From Hydractinia symbiolongicarpus (Eukaryota; Cnidaria; Hydrozoa; Anthoathecata; Hydractiniidae), in assembly GCF_029227915.1 (NCBI RefSeq), contig NC_079877.1:16664851-16728850 (forward strand): a stretch of 64,000 nucleotides of DNA. The letters are read 5' to 3'. Positions 53,385-64,000 of this stretch are shown here, piece after piece. Position 1 is the stretch's first letter. Each line of letters opens with the position of its first letter. Position numbers and translations under genes: made by a program. The notes under the pieces are model-generated. The model saw only the letters and a list, made by a program, of their open reading frames with translations, was not told the origin of the DNA and did not search any database.

Positions 53385-54843
53385 TGAGAGTATATTTCTG
53401 AATTTTCAATGAATCAGTAGGTCAAAAAATAACATTTTAAGCATCAAATATCAAGAACATATAAACTACACATGAAATTGCAGGAGAACACTCGATTTCC
53501 ATTCATTTTTCTTGTTTTAATACTACGAAGTTGAACCTATAATTTGTGATTCAATCACTTAAAAGAGACTTGTAAGTTCCCTTTGCGGAATTGGCCTGTA
53601 GCAGCAAAATATTTGTCGTAAGACCTAAACCATTGATTTTTTCGTTGTTTATTTGGGTTAATCCCGCAAATTTAAGGAACATGTAATCAAACGTTTCACA
53701 AAATTCACAAATTAAAGTTTAGCAAACATTTCGCTTCGCTGTTTGCGTGCGCATGCGTTAACAAAGAACTCGTAAGTTTTTTACAAAAAAATGCAGCCAA
53801 ATACTACCTTAAGGTAGCTGACAGACGGAAAGCAATGCAAGACAAACGAATTAAATTCAAATATACAATCTTTTCTCAAACTACAAGAGCACATACAGTA
53901 GTAACACCTAAAAATCTTCACTATTTTTATTAATTTTAACGGAATTCCATGCTTAAAAGAAACTCCCTGACTATATATGACAAGTACAACATAACATTGG
54001 ATAGAAACTGCCATGTAATCTACGTAATCTACACAATCCATCAGCTTCGTCCCGAGGACCTGCTGGTTTTTAACCACTGTACAAGTCAATCAACTTTGGT
54101 GTCGAGCTTAAACATTGACATATAAAAAGACAGAAATTACAATATATATTCGACAAAAAAAATACAAAGCATCGATTTAAAAGGCAAACTTTTAGCGGCC
54201 TTAAAACTACGCACGACAGAATGCACGACGTCAAAACGCAGAGAATTGTTGTTTGTAATAGTGCTAAAAAAACAGCAATAAAGCCACACAAGAGTAAAAG
54301 TGAGTTGAAATTCCGTCAGTAAATTCTAAAAAAAAATATTTCATACATAAACAAAGCATATTTCAATGAGCAAAATTACCATCAAATTCTATAGAAACAA
54401 TTAAATAATTGTCTCGGCCCAAGCCTTTTCTCTATAAATGAGGCTGGGAAGGAAGTTTATTAATATACAAATTTATGATTTATTTTAACAAAACAAAAAC
54501 ATATTCATTTTTATAAAACCTAATATGTTTGTTCAATTTAAACCGAACGAGAAGAGAAATTGCGAAAATAAAAGAACTTTAATAATTGAATTATAGGGTT
54601 TACAGAATTCGAAAATAAAGCAATTGTTCTTTATTTGAAATCAGTACTTCTTAAAAAGATATTCTGTGACAACAAGCTTTTTCGCCCTATTACATTTCTT
54701 GGAACACCTGCCCAGTCTTTCTTCACAGCTGCAGATATCGCATCAGATCGTATCAGATTGCATCACATCGTATCAGATTGTATCGCATCCGCAATTACAC
54801 GGCATCACATAAACGGATTAGTGGACCTCGATTGCTGTTGCGA
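53385..54843. other. Intergenic between minisatellite and AGFG1-like gene
   Basis: No clear gene. If the AGFG1-like transcript is spliced at 54924 its last exon should lie here on the minus strand, but I cannot identify it. Short degenerate repeats of ATCGTATCAGATTG occur at 54737-54790. Confidence 0.35.
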
Positions 54844-57800
54844 CTAAATATGAAAATTTAAAGAATGTTTACTGCATATATGACAAAATAATAAAAATTC
54901 TGCTTTTTTAAGGTTTTTACTCACTGTCTGTCCCCAAGAACCAAACGCTTGCTGTTGTTGTTGTTGCAAGCCAGGCATTTGTACTCCACCGAATGGTGGC
55001 TTTGTCATACCCTGGCTTTGTTGGTTAGGAAATCCACCTGGAACGTTGGCTTGACTCTGTTGGGATGAAAAATTTGTGGAAAATTGATTAGCAAATTGAT
55101 TAATTGAAGTTTGTGGACGGTTAAATATTTGTTGTTGATTGTATTGCGTACTAGAGAAAGCTGGTTGTTGCTGTTGTTGCAAGAAATTTTGTTGGTTGCT
55201 AAACGCATTTTGTTGTTGCGATAGAAAGTTCGACTGCGGAAACATATTTGACTGATTCGACATCTGACCAAACGATGGATTTTGTGGTTGCATTTGAAAC
55301 TGATTGGCAGCCATTGTGGTCATGCCAGCTCCATTAAAACTTAAATTTTGTTGCTTAGCACTGACGTTCGAGCTTGTATTAAAAGCGTTCGAATTAGCAG
55401 TTTGAAACTGGTTACTGTTAAAGTTCATATTACCATTCGACATTCCATAGGAGTTACTCTGCGGCTGATTTTGCATAGCAAACATATTCATTTGATTGTT
55501 TGGCTGTTGCGGGAACGGATTACCACCTTGTGGTTGAGCTGCAGTTTGAAACGGATTAACGGGTTGCTGTTGCTGTTGTTGAAAGACAGCTGCGCCACTT
55601 GACTGCGTACCGGGAGACATAAATGGATTCGGCTGCGTGTTGGACGACATGCCAACCGACGTATTAGGTGAGTTGCTAAACACTGAGCTTCCACTAAAAA
55701 CCGATTGTGTCGTGCTTGATTTAAACAGATCCATATCACTGAATGCAGCGTACTTATCCGCTGCTGTTTGCATGTTGACTGCACCTACAAAAACAAATCA
55801 GTAGTACTGCAGAATATATAATACATGTCATTACTTTATTACTAAACAAATGCATATCTATCGTGAAATCATTCGTTCATTTCAATACGGAGTCTACACC
55901 AAAAGTCTATGACACGCACATAGCCGAACCAACAACGAACCTTCTTAAAATTTACCTGAGTTTGAAGAACTAAATGAAACAGAACCTCCAGCAGAGGCAC
56001 TAGCAAAGAAATCAACACCACTCGTTTGTTGTTGTTGATGTCCAGCATTAGCAAACATATCGAAGGAGTTGCTTTGAGGTATGGCTTGAGATGCAGATTG
56101 CGATACATTGAATAATTGATTTTGAGCAGGAGGCGGCTGCTGAAACATACCAAATGCGTCTTGATTATCTACAAAATAGAAGGTCAAAGGTATACCGTAA
56201 ATGCTTGATTTGGCGCCCTTCTCCAGTGGGCGTCCCTCCCTATTAAAGCTTTTTGCCTTTCACATTATCTAAAACTCCACTGAAATTTCTTTTAAAACTG
56301 ATTTTAGTGACAATTATCAAATTCTCACCAGGATATTTAAAATTAAATTAAGCATGATGGCCAGTTTGGTAAATTAACAAATCAAGCTGCATATAATTCA
56401 AAAACAATATATATTTAAATAACATGAAATTATCTGTCTCAATGAAATTGTCATATATTTAATTGTTATCGCTAATTAATGACTGGATGTTACGTCGATC
56501 CTGTCCTGCCTGTCAGAGTATGCATAAAACGAAATTTAACTGCAGACTTACTTTGTGTAGGAGCAGCAGACGAACCAAATGGATCACTTCCCAGATCGCC
56601 AAGTAAATCCATGTTTGATTTGGTTTCCTGCTTGGCTGCCACTGGTTGCACAGGCTTTTGAACAGCAGTTAGTGTTGCTTGAGGAGGGCTTATCCTGGGC
56701 TAAAAATGACAAAGCAGGTTATTGACATTATTTTTGCAGATTCCTGCAGTAGAATTTACATGGATAGTAAAAAAGAGTTTAGTAAATCACTTAAAAGTAT
56801 GAAACCGGGAGACTGGTAGTTTCCAGTGCCCATAGAAAGACCCATGCTGGCTATCTGACGTGCTGTCTACGGTACAAAAATACCAAAACAAATAAAAATT
56901 GATAACTTACACCTGGTAAACTTACAGATTTTTGTTCTTGTTGTGAAGCTACAATGACTTGAGGAGCGTTTTCACCAAGCAAAGTCTTCAGAGGTCTAGC
57001 TTCTGGCTCTTGTTGGGGATTTGGTTTTGGCTTAGGTCGGTTACTGTACCACATTTTTCTTTCATATTTACGCGCAAGGAAATCCTTTACTTTCTGTTCA
57101 TCTCGTGACTCTGGTTCTGGTGCCAGTGGGGATTCCCACAAAGCAAGCCACGTCCCAAAACATACCTAGAAAACAAATCCATGCAAAAAAAAAAATCCAA
57201 ATTTACTGAATTAAGTTACGTGAAAAAATAATGGAATTGTAATGCTTTAAATATATTTAACATTGAGTAGTACTGTTTTGGTGACGACAGTATTGTCATG
57301 GTCAGAACGTTCTCGATCTACAACTTGTACTAGTAAAGCCTCGCTTTTATGCAGAGGTCAGTTAGTCCATAATTGAAAAAGCCATTGTGGCAAGTTGTTT
57401 ATTCGCAGATCTGAGTGCACAATTTGGGAAGTTTAGGTGAAGATCTCAAAAACACATCCATTGGCTTTACCAAAATAGAGAAAAAGCAGTCCAGAAGAAA
57501 ATTAATTCTGAAAGGTGTATACTACCTTATATCATCCTTATTAACAGTACATACACAAAAAAGAAGGGTAATTTCGTTTTGTTACCTCATTACCATGTTT
57601 CTGTAAAAAATCAATTTCCTGAGAGTTAAAGCTTGCCATTGAGATTGATTTGATCCTATGTGGTGGGTTCAAACCACGCCTAAAGTAATTAAATAAAAAA
57701 ATCTTGTAAGTTGAATATTATTACAATTGAACACCAAAGCTGGCATGTTAATATAGATAAAATAAATAAAAAACCCTAATTTGGTTTGAGTCTAATTCGG

Positions 57801-60800
57801 TCATTTTGCAAAAATTATATTGAAAATTTTGCAAAGAACGTTCTAGTAATCCCAGGTAATTTTTCTTTTTTCATTATTATACATTACAATTAATTTGAAA
57901 ATTTAATCAATAAAAACATCTGAATTTGTAAACATCTGGATTTACTCTTATTTGACTCAAGGTATTATTGTACTTTGATACATGTTTTAAGGTTCTCTGG
58001 GAGTAAAAAATGCAGCAAAAATCAATGGTTCCGGCTATTATGTTTAAGCTTTAAAAGTAACATGAATGATAGCAAAATGAATATAAAATATAAAAAGTAA
58101 TTTTTTAACGCTCTCAGCTTTAGATATATAGCTTAAGAATATACTTTAATGAAATCAACAATCTGATTCTCATTATTATGTTTACAGTGAACATGTGAAC
58201 CTTTAAGGTTTATCATCTTAAAGGTTCACATCAAAAGTCTTTGAAAGTGAAAAGAGATAGGATGTTTAGAACATGTTGTAAGTAAATTACCTTAAAGCTC
58301 AGTTCCTGTGACAAAAAATTGGTATAAATGGGCTCCATTTTTTATTTATTTAACAATTATAACTTTGTTTTTGTAAAATTCATACTTGTACTCAAGATAT
58401 CACACAATTTTTGTCTGTTTTTTGTATGTAACTTACTACATTTAATTGACTGATTTAGTGGAGTAAGCATAGAAAACGAAACTCCTTAGAAATATTACAA
58501 CGTAACTGTGTACTTCTGAATAAAAATCACTGTTGTGTTGTTTATTAATTGCAACTACAAATGACTTGATCAGGATGTAGTCCAGAAGTTAGAAATAGTA
58601 ACAGTGAGGTCAAAATTAGAAGTTTGAGGATTTCTCAGAGATGGTACCACAATATGCCCCAGGGAAGGTAGAAGTATCATATTCTCAGATGAATCCACAT
58701 TGAAAGTAGCAAAAGTGATCACCATAGTTCGATGTTTTAACCTTTCCCATTTTTATTTCCACGACTAGTAGTAGCTATTTTACCACCTGAGAGTAACTGG
58801 TATCGTATTGTATCGTATCGTAGTACTGGTATCATATCGTTATTGGGTATTATGGCACCGTAGTTTAGTGGGTATCACTCTCGTACTTTGCATGGGAGAT
58901 CGGGGTTCAATTCCCCTTGGCGGCAATTAAATATACGCAATTGAATCAAACGCTCTATCGACTAAGCCACCAATTCTCATTTTTTAAAATTTGTTTGTCA
59001 ATTAATGTCTGTAATGTTCAATTTTTAAGAAAACAGAATTTATGACATGGATATTATTTGTATTGATTTGTTTAGACATATTTCTAATAAATTATATTTT
59101 TAAAAATTATGATTTATTCTCTTTTTGCTCTAGAGTCTTTCCTATAGACACTGCAATTGTCCACAGTTGAACCTGGCCTGTCTTTAACATTTTTAAAGAC
59201 AAAACAGTTGTTGGATTTAGAACATCTTACAAATCATCATGTTTGGGGTTCACGATTCAAAACATCCGCCAATTTTCTCCCGCAAAATAAATGTACAAGA
59301 AAGATTAACCTTGGAGCCCGTATCGCATACGTAACATCCTTTGCATGTGCTTGGTAAACAAATAAATAGCCATTTTAAAAATTGCGTACCCGGAGCAAAT
59401 TAGGTACGCTACGCAATTGCGTAATGTGGTCAACTGGCAAATGCGATTGATCACATAAGCACATATTTACAAAATGAGAAGCCTGAAATATTGCGGGATA
59501 TACCCTGTCTATTATTTCCAGGAGGGACAATGGCTTTGATGAGAAGTCCTGAAGTATTTCATGCTCCCTTTGAGCTACGCAATTCAATTATGGTCAGCGT
59601 TCTGCCAGACAACTCCCTGTGACATCCGCCAGCCCACACACGCTCCATCTCCCCAATTTCGCTAACTTATGATTAATTAGCTGTATGTATAAATACAAAC
59701 TTTGCTAACACTGCATGACCTCAGCATCATCATAACAAATTTGAAGGCCCTGACACGGGATAATTAAGCCTTATACTGTATAACTAGCAGGTTCAATTTA
59801 TGATGCTCTGAAATGACAACAACACACTACCCTAACATTATGGAAAAACATTGAGAAGACATGATTAGGCATGAACCTCTACCATATAGTTAGTTTTATC
59901 GGCGTCTAATTATACTGTAGTATATAGTGTATAATTATCCTAACTATCAGTCAGGGAAAACTGCTAACTAAGAGTGTACTGCTAATTAAAGGCGCGTAAT
60001 CACCCTGTAGGCAATTTTTTTGAGGTGCCTATTTTATTGTAAAAATTAAAAGATATACATGAGAAAACATTCCCCGGAAAATTTTATTGAAAACTTACAA
60101 CCAGAGCATGTTCAAATGTTTCATGGAAATAACTAACCCACCCCAATTTCTCTTCGCCTACAGAACCGCCATTGCATTTCATTGCACGAATCATGCGATA
60201 ATAAACGCACGGCAAAATTGATCACATGGTTGCTGGATTCATGCCATTACAGAAAAAATAGTGAATGAGGGTAGTTTCTGTGTTATTCTTTATTATTTAC
60301 ACGTTTTAGCTTACTGAAATCAGACTTCTTTGCAACACTGACCACTTCTTGTTGTTGTTTCTGAAGAAAGCTTCACCTCTGTAGCTGTCTTACTTTTTGA
60401 TTATTTTTCTTTGTTCAAACAGTTAGTTGTTCATTATGGAGACAGTATCAAATCTACACAATTAGAATACCTAAATATTCAGAATTTCCCCTTTCATGCT
60501 CTAAATTTAATTATCTCCATAGTGCTTCAACTATCTTCAACTATCACAATGAGCATTTTCCTCCGTTGGGTTTTTTGCCTAAAATATGCAATAATCCCGG
60601 TCAGCTAATAAAAAAAGAAAGAGCGTTATAAGCATTAATTATCATAATTAATAGCCACGAGGCAATGCTGTGATTTCTTCTTTCTGTTTTGTCTGGTCTT
60701 TAAAAACAATGGCGAATAGAATAGAAGAAAATTAAATCTAAGTGGAGAAAGTGATACAGATGTTTTTACGCTCGGCCTCTTTTTTAAACAGAACCAACCA

Positions 60801-63800
60801 TAATGGCGATTTTATGGAACTCCATCTCAGTGCTCATTTAAAGATAAGGCTGTTTGTTTACCTACGGTTTAACACGAACATTTTGCGGCGACCCGCTTAT
60901 TAGACGAGAATAAGAGATCAACAAGACCGTTAAATATGGCGGGCTGGAAAAAACCCCAATAAATTAAGAATTGAAGTACCATTATTTCCATTTGTAGTAG
61001 GTTTTTTATGCTCAAATTTTCAGGAAAGTCATAACTCCGTCTGAACTTTGAAATAAATATAAAAAATGGATATGTTAATTTTTTTCGATAAGGGTGATAA
61101 CGCGCCTTGAAGAGAATCTCTAAATTAGGCATAAAACAGTAGACTAATTAAGCACCACAGTGCCTAATTAGGATAAAATAATTTTTAAGGACCTAGTTTA
61201 ACCCCTCTAGAACAAAATCGAGCCACCAAATTGAATTATTTTACCTTCGTAAATAAGGCCAGGGTCTGTAATAACGCAATGTGAAAAAATGCGGGAGCGA
61301 TTAGTTGTTTTGATAGATTTTGTGCTATGCACGCCTAATTAGGTGCCACATGATGTCTGCCAAATTTGGAGTTTTTCCTGACTGACTATTATCCTGTTTC
61401 AGGTTAATTGTAACTTCTCCCTTAGGCCAAAGGAAGTCGTACCTCATTTTACCGTTGGCCGCCCGCATGTATATTTACCACTGCATGAAAAATTTCATTA
61501 TTTAAAAAAATTCCATTTTTGTCTTCACTTTCCCTCCAGAGAATGAAAATAGGAAATAATGACTCAAAGAATATTAATAAACCCTTCCGACATGCTTCAC
61601 ACATCACCACACCAACATCACTGAGGATTTCCAACAACAACTCGAATCACCGCGCATGTCGTCATGATTTAAAATAAATAAATAAAAAAATAATAAATTT
61701 TCAATATACATATGATGATGAACATATTCATCACAGTTCCACAAAGAAAGAAATGAAATATACTCAATGCATCCTATTTCGTAAAGGCTATTGCGTAATT
61801 TTGAATGGTGTCGCAACCGATCGAAAGTGTTCTTTTCTTGAATGTTTTTAAATGTAATGTGTTAATTTAAATTTCGAAGGGCTTTTGTTTAAAGTTAATA
61901 TGTAAGTTATTTATCAAGTAAATCAAAAACCATAAAAAACAGTTCTTTTAAGAACTTAGCTACCATATAGTTAGTTCATTTTAATTGTTATACTTTTTTA
62001 AATAATTCTTCGAGAGTCATTTATGGTGAATCTTTTTTTTTTGGGCATTGTTCGGGACTATGCGGGTTTTTTCGGGCAAATACCTGAATTTTTTTTAAAA
62101 GGCCGAACTTGCCTGAAAACGCCCGCATTTTTTATCAGCACCCTCATACAAAGTCGTGCGATCAAGCCTTGCCTCATTTGGATATATGTCCCAGTCTCCA
62201 GAGGTTGTCTTTCTGCGCTGTAGTTCCAGTTCGAGCTCTGAGGGTTTCGGCTTCAAGCTAGCTAGGCGGAGGGGCAAAATAATGAATAATGAAAATTTCC
62301 TGCATGGTACACCTGAGATACACATGACGGTAAACTGAGGTACAAATTCCTTCGGCCTTAGGTGAACCTTAGGTCTCTTGTCAATATTAATATTGTGTTT
62401 AGAAGGAGAAGTCGATTTTAATGAATTTTTGTTTTCCTAAATATTTAAATCAAATCTCTAGCTATTAGCTAGCTAGGGAGGTTTTCAAGGATTTTTCTTT
62501 AAAGCTTACCTCCCGAGAAAAATTAAGTTGACCTAAATTGGCTCATATTCATACGTGATTTACGAATATAAAGTTTATTTTCCTTAATTCGCACTTATAA
62601 GTTAATAATGCCTATTCAAAGATTCAAAAATTCACCTCTGACACGAGGTAAAACATCCGCAATGTTGTTTTATAAATTTCTTCACCTTGAGTGCTCTGAC
62701 GTCACCTGTTAGAAGATCGTAAATCATCTTGCGCATTGAAATTTTTTACTCAAACTTTAATAGTGAAATTCATTGGTAATGAGTATGTTTACCTCCGTGA
62801 AAATATCATGAAACTTTGAAAATGAATACTAACTTTGGTTGAGAAATCATCATTCAATTGCAATACCGAGAAGCTGAGATGCAAAAAAAAGAAAAAAAGG
62901 GCGACAGGGAAAATGTTGTAGAATTTCAATTTGAGCAGGCGAAATACTAGACCAAGCACTGACTCCGATTTCAGTTGGGAGAGCTGTGATGAGGATACTA
63001 TTCAAGAAGAAGTCGCTTCACTTGTTGCTGTTGTTGTAAGGACGTGGTGCAAGTGTAAGATAATGACGAGCGAAGCGGAGTGTCGTTGCTGTTGCGGGTT
63101 AGAATCCGCGAATATTTTTAATTTGATCAGTGAGTTTTGATATGTAAACGTATTTGAATTAGATAATAGCGCATGAGTTCGATGAATGACGATAAAAACG
63201 AAAAAATCTTCTAACCTTCTTCTTTTTGTTTTTTTCTTTCAAACTCAGTTCTAAAATCAAAGAACTCGGAAGTAAAATGAGCTTCGCAGATCTTAAAATT
63301 ATTTGGAAGTGTATCCTCTCTCTTGATTAGTTTGATCCATATAGTTCGTTGTTTTGGATCTTTGGGAAAGTTGAAAAAAAATACACCTTGTTTCTTTTGG
63401 TGGTTAAGACAACTAGGTAAGTGGGCAAGAAGCCATATTACTATTTAAAAAAAGGATTTGTCCTTATTCATCAAACGTATGGAACTTTTTTTTACAAATC
63501 ACATCACATCCGCAAAGTTTTGCCTCTCATCCCAGGGTGCGAATGTGAGCTTCTAACTAGTGACGTCAGGCGCATAATTATACTCTTAAATGCTCACTTG
63601 CAAAATGGCGAACAAGTGAGGTGAAGGCTTAAAAACATGAGGTAAACATTGTCTGGTTTCTTGAATACTGTAGTGATTTTAATAAAATAAATGTTAAATT
63701 GTTTTTTCTGAAGATGTTATGAATCGATTTAGGTCAACTTGATTTTTCTCGGGAGGTAAGCTTTAAAAAACGTAAACTTATAACTAAAATTCTAGCTATG

Positions 63801-63970
63801 ATAACTTACAACAAGCCACTGCATGATGTGCAAACAAACGCTCCAATAGTCATGTTCACATATGTAGGTCCTCTTTGACCACAATCGAAGCATTTCTTGT
63901 TATGCTGTAGGGTAACTAGCTCACGCAGGATTTGCAAATGTTTATCTTCTTGCTTCCTCCTGGAGCCCAT
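54844..63970 (-). CDS. AGFG1: AGFG1-like ArfGAP with NPF motifs, six exons
   Basis: An ArfGAP-domain adaptor of clathrin-mediated traffic. Exons on the minus strand: 63970-63810, 57679-57586, 57165-56911, 56699-56552, 56168-55956, 55784-54844; all junctions are GT-AG and in phase, giving 603 residues. Residues 1-125 form the ArfGAP domain: zinc finger C27-x2-C30-x16-C47-x2-C50 (KKCFDCGQRGPTYVNM, FVCTSCSGLLRGLNPPHRIK) with the likely arginine finger R55, then ISMASFNSQEIDFLQKHGNE and KVKDFLARKYERKMWY. A Pro/Lys linker follows, then LLGDLGSDPFGS, then a long Gln/Asn/Ser/Phe-rich tail with ADKYAAFSDMDLF and three NPF motifs (NPFMS, NPFQT, NPFPQ), which bind EH-domain proteins. The last exon may instead end at a GTGAGT donor (after SWGQT, at 54925), which would add an unseen 3' exon. 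Exon 3 has two donors 15 bases apart. The family match is strong; the exact C-terminus is not certain. Confidence 0.92.
58194..58230. repeat. Hairpin, 14-bp perfect arms
   Basis: TGTGAACCTTTAAG and its exact inverse CTTAAAGGTTCACA flank GTTTATCAT. It lies in intron 1 of the AGFG1-like gene. Confidence 0.75.
58854..58925 (+). repeat. tRNA-like sequence, probably tRNA pseudogene or SINE head
   Basis: The segment GGCACCGTAGTTTAGTGGG...GGGGTTCAATTCCCC has a box A-like TAGTTTAGTGGGTATCAC, a T-arm stem GGGG/CCCC around TTCAATT, and a length of 72 bases. The acceptor stem pairs poorly and the anticodon arm would need an 11-base loop (CTCTC against GGGAG), so it is unlikely to be a working tRNA. Its D-arm resembles Val, Glu or Asp tRNAs. 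Confidence 0.5.
58951..58971 (-). repeat. Opposed tRNA 5'-half-like segment
   Basis: On the minus strand GGTGGCTTAGTCGATAGAGC matches the start and D-arm of a tRNA (box A TGGCTTAGTCGA). It points towards the tRNA-like sequence at 58854-58925, with 25 bases between them. Confidence 0.45.
62922..63280 (+). pseudogene. P2RX7-like cysteine-rich exon fragment
   Basis: A plus-strand open stretch after a possible TTGTAG acceptor (62916-62921) reads RRNTRPSTDSDFSWESCDED and then VRTWCKCKIMTSEAECRCCC. The pattern W-C-x-C-(8)-C-x-C-C resembles the zinc-binding intracellular region of P2X7 receptors, which occurs as a stand-alone domain in many animal proteins; some residues between the Cys groups seem lost. 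A GTGAGT donor at 63130 and a CTCAG acceptor at 63244-63248 give a second short exon ending in TGA at 63280. Further on, 63480-63560 reads HHIRKVLPLIPGCE, which may be another piece of the same domain. It has no good start codon and lies inside an intron of another gene, so I regard it as a gene fragment. Confidence 0.35.
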
Positions 63971-64000
63971 TTTGTCTGCCCTTTTTGAGGAAAACTCTAA

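Larger units (their letters stand above)
57680..63809. other. First intron of the AGFG1-like gene (6.1 kb)
   Basis: The intron holds a 14-bp-arm hairpin (58194-58230), tRNA-like sequences (58854-58971), a possible P2RX7-like exon on the opposite strand (62922-63280), and several CTAATTAGGC-type phrases between 61130 and 61345. ATCGTATC(G) runs occur at about 58803-58850. The remainder shows nothing I can name; open stretches on either strand have no domain. Confidence 0.4.

Noticed and set aside
52941-53387. 148-codon ORF made of LNQMLVEG repeats
   Set aside because: A 24-bp repeat without stops keeps any frame open. No splice context, signal peptide or domain supports it.
58854-58925. Functional tRNA gene
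   Set aside because: The acceptor stem does not pair and the anticodon arm would need an oversized loop. Only the promoter boxes and T-arm are good.

Overview
The window looks like nuclear DNA of an early-branching animal, most likely a cnidarian and possibly a hydrozoan. It is AT-rich, its genes are split by short GT-AG introns, and it carries single-copy animal genes (an equilibrative nucleoside transporter, an FMR1/FXR-type RNA-binding protein and an AGFG1-type ArfGAP). The rest is dense with transposon debris: BEL/Pao, LINE, Penelope-like, piggyBac, MULE-like, pogo-like, Harbinger-like and several small foldback elements. The species cannot be read from the sequence.

Layout. 1-5925: a decayed BEL/Pao retrotransposon and its flank. 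8081-9418: an intact nucleoside transporter in one exon. 11.4-15.5 kb: dispersed repeats, a candidate 51-residue two-exon gene, a tRNA-derived SINE head and a 5'-truncated LINE. 16133-24973: a complete ten-exon FMR1/FXR gene (803 aa as modelled) with a dead piggyBac element in intron 4. 27.0-28.3 kb: a Penelope-like relic. 28915-52593: three genes for secreted, very acidic, low-complexity proteins (A on the minus strand, B and C on the plus strand). Between A and B lies a 9.4-kb MULE-like element (32645-42022) with a degenerate 9-bp target duplication. That element has itself been hit by a 256-bp MITE and by a 3.15-kb pogo-like transposon. 42.8-43.8 kb: a small Harbinger-like element keeping only a MADF-like ORF. 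53.0-53.4 kb: a 24-bp minisatellite. 54844-63970: an AGFG1-like ArfGAP gene on the minus strand with a 6.1-kb first intron.

The most interesting material is twofold. First, the three acidic secreted proteins share a signal peptide, a phase-1 intron just after it, and a short core of the form (A)(I/L)P(D/E)D(D/E)(E/Q)F. They look like a fast-evolving, locally expanded family that I do not recognise. Second, the pogo-like transposon carries, besides a transposase with all three acidic residues, a divergently transcribed HIRAN-domain gene inside its inverted repeats, flanked by a TA duplication. Most other features are relics or normal housekeeping genes. All functional statements rest on motif recognition by eye; no database search was run.
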